A model generated the notes under the pieces. The model was given only the letters and a program-made list of their open reading frames with translations. It made no database searches and was not told the origin of the DNA. A stretch of DNA of 5,613 nt from an uncultured Bacilli bacterium (GTDB lineage: Bacteria; Bacillota_I; Bacilli_A; RF39; UBA660). Below are positions 1 to 4,419 of the stretch, one piece after another (position 1 is the first letter of the stretch; every line of letters begins with the position of its first letter). The stretch is taken from NCBI GenBank assembly GCA_947631885.1, contig CANRMZ010000082.1, forward strand, positions 1-5,613, written 5' to 3'. The position numbers were made by a program, and so were the translations under genes.

Positions 1-119
1 TTTCGATATAAATCAGATTCAATATTATGAATTCTTTTCTTAGATATAAAAATAAAAAATACTAATAATAAATAACAAGATGAAAAAATCGTTGCCACAG
101 TTTGTACTATTCCTATCAT
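1..119 (-). CDS. Membrane protein, N-terminal fragment (gene runs off the left edge)
   Basis: Only the first 39 codons are inside the window; the frame is still open at base 1. The start is an ATG at 119-117, preceded after four bases by AGGTGG (124-129), a one-mismatch Shine-Dalgarno. The peptide begins MIGIVQTVATIF and has one long hydrophobic segment at about residues 4-26 (with a LLLVFFIFI core), followed at once by Lys-Lys-Arg (27-29) and a polar stretch (HNIESDLYR). By the positive-inside rule the Lys-Lys-Arg end would be cytoplasmic. From memory, a first transmembrane helix followed by 'SKKRI.NIE' resembles the start of multi-pass sensor histidine kinases of GHKL type in uncultured gut Bacilli. 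That is a resemblance only; no catalytic region is visible, and any multi-pass membrane protein is possible. It lies downstream of the serine hydrolase in the same direction but has its own promoter after a terminator. The coding call is fairly secure; the function is not. Confidence 0.6.
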   Translation of the reverse strand, partial: MIGIVQTVATIFSSCYLLLVFFIFISKKRIHNIESDLYR

Positions 120-135
120 ACTACCACCTATTATA

Positions 136-164
136 ATTTTAGCGCATATTAAAAAATTTATCAA
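136..164 (-). promoter_or_regulatory. Promoter for the left-edge membrane protein gene
   Basis: Minus strand: -35 box TTGATA (164-159), a 17-base spacer, then -10 box TAAAAT (141-136). Each box has one mismatch to the sigma-A consensus and the spacing is ideal. The expected start of transcription is about base 129, which leaves a very short leader that barely includes the AGGTGG ribosome site. It sits just after the hydrolase terminator, as expected for an independent transcription unit. Confidence 0.55.
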
Positions 165-170
165 GAAAAC

Positions 171-191
171 AAAAAAGCCACTTAGGCTTTT
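171..191 (-). terminator. Intrinsic terminator after the serine hydrolase gene
   Basis: In minus-strand RNA the sequence AAAAGCC, a five-base loop (UAAGU) and GGCUUUU form a 7-pair stem (191-173), ending in a run of six U (176-171). It starts only five bases after the hydrolase stop codon (197-199). It shares the AAAGCC/GGCUUU stem core with the terminator of the preceding ligase gene. Confidence 0.8.
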
Positions 192-196
192 AAGAT

Positions 197-1648
197 TTAA
201 ATTATTTTTGTATGTTCTTCTTCCATTTCTGGCTCATTTATTTTCAAAATATCTTCAAGGATTTTAAGCTTTAAAGCAAGTTCGACAGCAGTTTCTGTTA
301 TAAATCCTCTTTCATAAACGTAACGAGAAGAATCAATAACTCTTCGACCATCCGGTAAAAAGATATATTTTTCACCATTTGGTCCAACTTGCACTGTACT
401 ACTTTGAGTATTAATAGATACTCGATTATGAGTTCGGTTAGAGCCTAAGAAAACACCAATTCCATTGATAGGATCTACGGTATAATAATTGCCTGCCCAC
501 CCCGAAGAAGCAAACGAATTACCACTTAAATAATGCATTACTTCCGTAATATCCATAATAGGATTCTTAGCATAACAAAGCATACCTAAGAATTGCGTAG
601 CCCAAATTCCCCCATCAGGCTTCTTATATAGATAGCCAGAATGATTTCTAGCCATTTCATCTCTTAATTCATAACTTATAAAACTTGATGATACAAAGCT
701 TTTAGTTAATGCTTCCATATCTTGAGCAGTAGAAAATAGCCCAGCATGGCCACTTAGATTTCCTATAGGTTGGCCTAGTACTCTAGCTTTATCATCAGAA
801 GAAACACCTTTTTCAATATAATTTCTTTGAATAATTCGGCCATCTTGATATACTCTTACATCTCCATTAGTAGATACGGCTCTTTGCTTTTGCTCATCAT
901 CAAGTACTGCTACTGTATCTTTCATTCCAAGAGGTGCTAATAAACACTCATTTAAGAAAGTATAATAAGGCATATTAGTTACAGCTTCAATAACATATTT
1001 AAGTATCATAGCGCCAAAATCATTATAAGAACTTTGACCATAACTATATCTTTTGGGCCTAGCATTAAATAAAATTTGTTCGGCTTCTTCAGCTGACCCA
1101 GCACTGTCTACTCGTGTATCCGTTTCAAATCCTTTAAAGGTAAGCAAATCAATAATTTTAGTACCTCTAAGATTAGTAAACTGAGGAGCATATTTTGTAA
1201 CTTCATCATTAATATCAATCATTTCTAGTTGCACTAGTTTAAGAGTAGCAATACTTGTAAATAGCTTTGTAACTGAGGCTAAATCAAATAAAGCATCATA
1301 TCCTATTTCTTCACTCTTAGGGACCATATTTCCATCTTGATTTATTACTTCTTGCCTATTTCCAGCATAAAAGTCATGATAATAATTATTAGTTCTTACA
1401 GATAATACTAATCCTGGAGTTTTCTTTCTTCCTAAACAAAAGTCTCTAATTTTATCTTCAATATGTGAATCTTTAATAAGAATATTTCTAAGTTCGCTTA
1501 AAGAAGCTTCAGGATTTTCTCTTAATACTTTATCTACACTTAAAACTAAGTTTTTGTAATATGATTTAGGAGTTAAGTTTCTTTGGCACTCTTGAGCGCC
1601 AATATTTTGTCCTTCATATAAAACATCTATATATCTTGAATAATCCAT
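197..1648 (-). CDS. Cytoplasmic serine hydrolase/transpeptidase of the beta-lactamase (class C-like) family
   Basis: A 483-residue protein of the family that includes class C beta-lactamases, D-Ala-D-Ala carboxypeptidases, family VIII esterases and LovD-type acyltransferases. The nucleophile motif is S125-V-T-K128. The second motif is Y208-N-D210, placed exactly 13 residues before the Glu of the following helix, as in the YSN/YSD motif of relatives. A family-typical GHAGLFSTAQD segment lies at 300-310. The third motif, usually K-T-G or H-T-G, reads S381-S-G383 within FASSGWAG, which is unusual. About 70 residues precede the hydrolase domain (unassigned). There is no signal peptide or transmembrane segment, so it should act in the cytoplasm, unlike most cell-wall members. 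The ATG at 1648 has AAGGGG six bases upstream. It follows the acyl-CoA synthetase-like gene by 82 bases in the same direction but has its own extended -10. The substrate is unknown; hydrolysis or acyl transfer are both possible. Confidence 0.85.
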   Translation of the reverse strand: MDYSRYIDVLYEGQNIGAQECQRNLTPKSYYKNLVLSVDKVLRENPEASLSELRNILIKDSHIEDKIRDFCLGRKKTPGLVLSVRTNNYYHDFYAGNRQEVINQDGNMVPKSEEIGYDALFDLASVTKLFTSIATLKLVQLEMIDINDEVTKYAPQFTNLRGTKIIDLLTFKGFETDTRVDSAGSAEEAEQILFNARPKRYSYGQSSYNDFGAMILKYVIEAVTNMPYYTFLNECLLAPLGMKDTVAVLDDEQKQRAVSTNGDVRVYQDGRIIQRNYIEKGVSSDDKARVLGQPIGNLSGHAGLFSTAQDMEALTKSFVSSSFISYELRDEMARNHSGYLYKKPDGGIWATQFLGMLCYAKNPIMDITEVMHYLSGNSFASSGWAGNYYTVDPINGIGVFLGSNRTHNRVSINTQSSTVQVGPNGEKYIFLPDGRRVIDSSRYVYERGFITETAVELALKLKILEDILKINEPEMEEEHTKII

Positions 1649-1654
1649 ATTATT

Positions 1655-1683
1655 CCCCTTTGAAATACTGATATATTATATCA
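1655..1683 (-). promoter_or_regulatory. Extended -10 promoter, palindrome and ribosome site of the serine hydrolase gene
   Basis: The minus strand carries TG-A-TATAAT (1683-1675), a perfect extended -10 element. At 17 bases upstream only a poor -35 (TTTTTA) is found, which an extended -10 can tolerate. The element lies in a perfect inverted repeat, TGATATA-T-TATATCA (1669-1683), which could be an operator or simply AT-rich symmetry. The expected transcript start is near 1668. AAGGGG (1660-1655), six bases before the ATG, is the ribosome binding site. Confidence 0.55.
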
Positions 1684-1698
1684 AAAATATTTTAAATT

Positions 1699-1722
1699 AA
1701 AAAGCCATAATATAATGGCTTT
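1699..1722 (-). terminator. Intrinsic terminator after the acyl-CoA synthetase-like gene
   Basis: Minus-strand RNA forms an 8-pair stem, AAAGCCAU with AUGGCUUU around a six-base loop (1722-1701), continuing into a short U run (UUUUUAAUUU). It begins eight bases after the stop codon at 1731-1733. The U tract is interrupted, so some read-through into the hydrolase gene is plausible and would loosely couple the two genes. Confidence 0.65.
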
Positions 1723-1730
1723 AAATATTA

Positions 1731-3548
1731 TTAATCAGCTTTTCTTTCTCTAGTCATTCCCGTGACTTTAGTTTTTAAGGATTGATAGTCAATCTTGCTA
1801 TTAGCCATATAAGGGATTGGAGTAATTTCTACCATATCAGGAAGCTCTACTTCAGAAAATAATTGAACATCACTTGCTCTAGCCATAAACTCTTCTGAAG
1901 TTAAAGCTTCAGCTCCCTCTTGAGGTTCAATAAATAATGCAAGTTTTTCAAATGAGCCTCCGGCATCGACAACTAAAGCAGCACAGTTCTTGATAAAAGG
2001 AAGCATTCTAACTTTTTCTTCAATATTATCAAGTGATACCTTAGTATCATACTTAATTAATACTCTTGTTGTACGACCAGTTATATGTAAAAATCCTTCT
2101 TCATTTATAAAACCTAAATCTTTAGTATCAAAATAACTTTGACCATTAAACTCTACGGTTGAAGCTTCTGTTTGTTCAGGCATATTATAATAATATAAGA
2201 ATTTAGAATTACATTTTTCTAAAATTTTGCCTTGAACATTTGGAGGTAGTAATTCACCCGTTTGTTCATCGACGATTAATACATCACTACCTATAACAGG
2301 ATATCCCGCAGCCCCATTTAGATTATGTATTTCATCATTTATAGCTACAGCTCCAGCCATTTCATTTTGGCCGTAACCATTACTGATTGGGCACATACAT
2401 CCTTTGGCAGCATAAGCCTTTTGGAGCTCCTCAAGTTCTTCGGCAAATATTTTAGATCCCGCAGCAAGGAATCCATCTAGGAATGATAAATCCTTTAGGG
2501 CATCTACAGAAGCAATAATTCTAACGTGAATTGGCGCACCAAAGATAATCAATCTTAAATCAGGATTTTGATAAAGCCCACTTACAGCTTCTTTATAATT
2601 CATTAAGAATCCAACCGTTTGATTCATAGAATCCTCAGGGCTACTACAATGTATCATTGCAAGTTTAGCTCCTGATATTAAGTTAGTATATAAACTTGTA
2701 ATAAGTCCAAGTCCTATATGAGGTGGAATCGTAACCATTACAATATGGTCTTTATCTAAAGAAAAATTACTATACATCATCTTACGAGCAGCAAAGTTAA
2801 TATGCAAATCACTATGAGTAATTGGTTTAGGCTCACCAGTTGTACCACTTGAAGATATTATTACCGCTGGACGATCTTTTTCATAAGGTTCCGCTTTAAC
2901 ATCCATGCATTTACCACGATTAAGTAGTTCTTCATATTTAATATGATGTCCCATTAATGGGCCTTCATTATTACAAATAACCGCTGGAATATGGCCAGGA
3001 TTTATCATAGCCTCTAATGGCTTTAACATATTCTCAAGTACAAGCATATCAAGCTTAGTCTCCGTTACAGATTGGAATAAAGAAGCCGGATCTTTAGTAA
3101 AGTCAATCCATTTAGATGTAGCACCAATTTTATTAGCCGCAAGTAAGAAAATAGCTTCTTCAATACTATTACTAAATAGCATGCCTATCATTGAGCCTTT
3201 TGTCATACCTACACTTGCAAGACCTGCTGCAGCTTTATCAACTTCTCTTAAAAGCTCACCATAAGTCATTACTCTACCAATATCAGGTTGGGCAAGAGCA
3301 ATCTCATTTTCTCTGCCTTTAACTGACATAGCAAAAGTAGTATATAGTGTATTGTGAGGATCAAAATTAAAACTCAATTTTTCTCTATACCATTTAGTAT
3401 AAGGCTTATCTAAATATATATTACCTGTTAAAGGGCCTTGTATTTCTCCTAAATTAAGTCCTCTTAAATATAAATCTCTTTGTTCTTGTTCAATCTCACT
3501 AAGTTCCCCTATTTTTCTTAATTGTTCGTATATAAATTTTTGTTCCAT
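1731..3548 (-). CDS. AMP-forming acyl-CoA synthetase/ligase-like enzyme (ANL superfamily)
   Basis: A 605-residue adenylate-forming enzyme. Family members activate a carboxylate with ATP and pass the acyl group to coenzyme A or a carrier protein. The phosphate-binding loop is S232-S-S-G-T-T-G-E-P-K241. The A5 motif is Y392-G-Q-N-E396, where Asn replaces the usual Thr. The ribose-binding Asp is in FDTKDLG (D477). The hinge region is GRTTRVLIK (491-499), and the candidate catalytic lysine of the C-terminal domain is K585 in NSKIDY, where Ser replaces the usual Gly. The first ~60 residues precede the usual AMP-binding start. No transmembrane segment or fused carrier domain is seen. The ATG at 3548 has GAGGT (3558-3554) at good spacing. 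The acyl substrate cannot be told. The hydrolase gene downstream could use or remove the same acyl group, but that is inference. Fold assignment is confident; calling it specifically a CoA ligase is less so. Confidence 0.88.
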   Translation of the reverse strand: MEQKFIYEQLRKIGELSEIEQEQRDLYLRGLNLGEIQGPLTGNIYLDKPYTKWYREKLSFNFDPHNTLYTTFAMSVKGRENEIALAQPDIGRVMTYGELLREVDKAAAGLASVGMTKGSMIGMLFSNSIEEAIFLLAANKIGATSKWIDFTKDPASLFQSVTETKLDMLVLENMLKPLEAMINPGHIPAVICNNEGPLMGHHIKYEELLNRGKCMDVKAEPYEKDRPAVIISSSGTTGEPKPITHSDLHINFAARKMMYSNFSLDKDHIVMVTIPPHIGLGLITSLYTNLISGAKLAMIHCSSPEDSMNQTVGFLMNYKEAVSGLYQNPDLRLIIFGAPIHVRIIASVDALKDLSFLDGFLAAGSKIFAEELEELQKAYAAKGCMCPISNGYGQNEMAGAVAINDEIHNLNGAAGYPVIGSDVLIVDEQTGELLPPNVQGKILEKCNSKFLYYYNMPEQTEASTVEFNGQSYFDTKDLGFINEEGFLHITGRTTRVLIKYDTKVSLDNIEEKVRMLPFIKNCAALVVDAGGSFEKLALFIEPQEGAEALTSEEFMARASDVQLFSEVELPDMVEITPIPYMANSKIDYQSLKTKVTGMTRERKAD

Positions 3549-3553
3549 TATTT

Positions 3554-3594
3554 ACCTCACTCATATAAATCATAACACAAATATAAGTATTATA
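3554..3594 (-). promoter_or_regulatory. Candidate promoter region and ribosome site of the acyl-CoA synthetase-like gene
   Basis: A perfect TATAAT is present on the minus strand at 3594-3589 but has no good -35 at 16-18 bases. A second candidate is an extended -10, TG-T-TATGAT, some 15-20 bases closer to the gene, also without a clear -35. One of them probably serves the ligase gene; I cannot choose. The ribosome site GAGGT (3558-3554) ends five bases before the ATG. Confidence 0.4.
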
Positions 3595-3652
3595 AGAATA
3601 TACTTTACAGAAATATGACATTTCAAAAAATTATTATTAGTTGATTTTAAAT

Positions 3653-3681
3653 TTGACATATTTTTAAAAATATTGTATACT
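3653..3681 (+). promoter_or_regulatory. Near-consensus plus-strand promoter facing the 3' end of the nuclease-like gene
   Basis: Plus strand: TTGACA (3653-3658), a 17-base spacer, and TATACT (3676-3681). Eleven of twelve box positions match the sigma-A consensus, making it the best promoter in the window, and it points opposite to all genes. The expected RNA start is about 3687-3689. No ORF follows; the next structure is the hairpin at 3691-3726. The spacer contains a perfect 16-base palindrome (3658-3673), in a position where a repressor could bind. Confidence 0.6.
3658..3673. repeat. Perfect 16-base AT palindrome inside the plus-strand promoter spacer
   Basis: ATATTTTTAAAAATAT is fully self-complementary and lies between the -35 and -10 boxes of the plus-strand promoter. 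It may be an operator, or a product of high AT content. On the other strand it lies about 110 bases upstream of the ligase start. Confidence 0.4.
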
Positions 3682-3687
3682 TTAGAT

Positions 3688-3735
3688 ATTAGATTGGTCT
3701 TGACCCGTACGGGTCGGGGTCAATCTATTTTTTTC
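3688..3735 (+). ncRNA. Putative ~48-nt antisense RNA (hairpin plus U tail)
   Basis: This is an inferred transcript from the plus-strand promoter to the end of the T run. It would consist almost only of the 16-pair hairpin with a GUAC loop and a U tail. It would be complementary to the last three or four codons, the stop and the first ~35 bases after the stop of the nuclease-like gene on the minus strand. The GUAC loop is self-complementary, so sense and antisense hairpins could make loop contacts. No known RNA family is recognised. Existence depends on the promoter being active; both ends are estimates. Confidence 0.35.
3691..3734 (+). terminator. Strong plus-strand hairpin followed by a T run
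   Basis: Bases 3691-3706 pair with 3711-3726 around GTAC. There are 16 pairs with no mismatch in plus-strand RNA, twelve Watson-Crick and four G-U (3697:3720, 3698:3719, 3700:3717, 3701:3716). Seven T follow (3728-3734). In minus-strand RNA the same four positions become A-C mismatches and the bases after the stem are not U-rich, so it is oriented as a plus-strand terminator and not as the end of the nuclease-like gene. It is strikingly GC-rich for an AT-rich gap. Its right arm overlaps that gene's stop codon (3725-3727). Confidence 0.75.
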
Positions 3736-4246
3736 TTTGTAAAAAAGCAATTAATTCATCATCTTTTTTTAAAATAAATTTATCTACCCACCTTAATGAT
3801 TTCCCGCCATAAATTTTTAAAGCTTGGTTCAGCAACTCATTTTTTGTCATTTTAGAATTTGAAATATCTATTATAAAATTACTAGCCTGTTTTTTCTTGT
3901 TTTTAATAGCATCTTCTAATGTTCTTTTCCCGTTACCAGTCAATTCTTTTAAATCCCAAAATTCATTTTTGAAAAGATAATCAGCACACTGTATTCCATC
4001 TTTTTCTCCGATATTTGGTAAATACTCTATTTTTCCACCAAATCTTTTTTTTAACCATTTTGCAACACCCTCTTCATTTTTTTGATGAATAATTTTGTTT
4101 TTATCATTTACATAATATCTTTTCCCATTAATGTCAACGTACTTTGCATTTTTAATTGTAGCTTTTTTATTTATATCTATATTAGAAATAAATTTTTTTG
4201 TACAATCAATACAATATTTATTTTTTATTATTTTAGCTTGTTGCAT
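3725..4246 (-). CDS. Orphan CdiA C-terminal (tRNase-toxin-like) domain protein, PD-(D/E)XK nuclease type
   Basis: A small, very basic protein of 173 residues. The part from about residue 55 to the end resembles, from memory, the CdiA C-terminal tRNase domain found in contact-dependent inhibition proteins and at the ends of some phage head proteins. The likely active site is D89 (CADY) and D98-L-K100 (WDLK), matching the D...(D/E)xK pattern, with E58/E59 and Q120 (KKKQASNF) as further candidates. FIIDIS (124-129) and KSLRWVDKFILKK follow as in relatives. The N-terminal ~50 residues hold a single C12-x2-C15 pair and no signal peptide, membrane segment or delivery domain. I prefer ATG 4246, six bases after GGTG, over the in-frame GTG at 4255, which lacks a ribosome site. 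No immunity gene adjoins it. It is visibly more AT-rich than its neighbours, suggesting acquisition. Its stop (TAG) lies inside the plus-strand hairpin. tRNA cleavage is inference. Confidence 0.65.
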   Translation of the reverse strand: MQQAKIIKNKYCIDCTKKFISNIDINKKATIKNAKYVDINGKRYYVNDKNKIIHQKNEEGVAKWLKKRFGGKIEYLPNIGEKDGIQCADYLFKNEFWDLKELTGNGKRTLEDAIKNKKKQASNFIIDISNSKMTKNELLNQALKIYGGKSLRWVDKFILKKDDELIAFLQRKK

Positions 4247-4260
4247 TAATAACACCGTAG

Positions 4261-4276
4261 ATTAATTACAATTAAT
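4261..4276. repeat. Short AT inverted repeat just upstream of the nuclease-like gene
   Basis: ATTAATT-AC-AATTAAT, 7-base arms with a 2-base centre, lies 14 bases upstream of the preferred start. It is downstream of the proposed promoter, so it could be an operator roadblock or a weak leader hairpin. It may also be chance in AT-rich DNA. Confidence 0.3.
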
Positions 4277-4355
4277 TTATAAGAAAATCTCCCTTTCTTC
4301 TATATTTATATATTACAGAAAACTTTCTAATTTCCTTTTTAAAAAGTGAAATTTT

Positions 4356-4384
4356 TTTATATAGAACCTATTTTTTATTAACAA
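4356..4384 (-). promoter_or_regulatory. Candidate promoter of the nuclease-like gene
   Basis: Minus strand: TTGTTA (4384-4379), a 17-base spacer, TATAAA (4361-4356). That is four of six and five of six matches to the sigma-A boxes at ideal spacing, directly after the gatB terminator. It implies a leader of about 100 bases before the ATG at 4246. Within that leader is a strong ribosome-site-like AAAGGGAG (4296-4289) with no start codon at usable distance. Confidence 0.45.
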
Positions 4385-4389
4385 GCACT

Positions 4390-4412
4390 AAAAAAGAGGA
4401 ATTAATCCTCTT
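4390..4412 (-). terminator. Intrinsic terminator after gatB
   Basis: Minus-strand RNA: AAGAGGA, a UUAAU loop and UCCUCUU form a 7-pair stem (4412-4394), followed by a run of U (through 4390). It begins seven bases after the gatB stop codon (4420-4422), marking gatB as the last gene of its operon. Confidence 0.8.
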
Positions 4413-4419
4413 AGTTTTA

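Noticed and set aside
3615..3644. Nine-codon plus-strand ORF in the ligase upstream region
   Set aside because: Too short, no ribosome site, and upstream of the plus-strand promoter.
3691..3726. Hairpin as the terminator of the nuclease-like gene, or as part of a tRNA
   Set aside because: On the minus strand four pairs become A-C mismatches and no U run follows. There is no acceptor stem, D arm or anticodon arm to make a tRNA.
4253..4255. GTG as the start of the nuclease-like gene
   Set aside because: There is no Shine-Dalgarno before it; the ATG nine bases further in has GGTG at suitable spacing.
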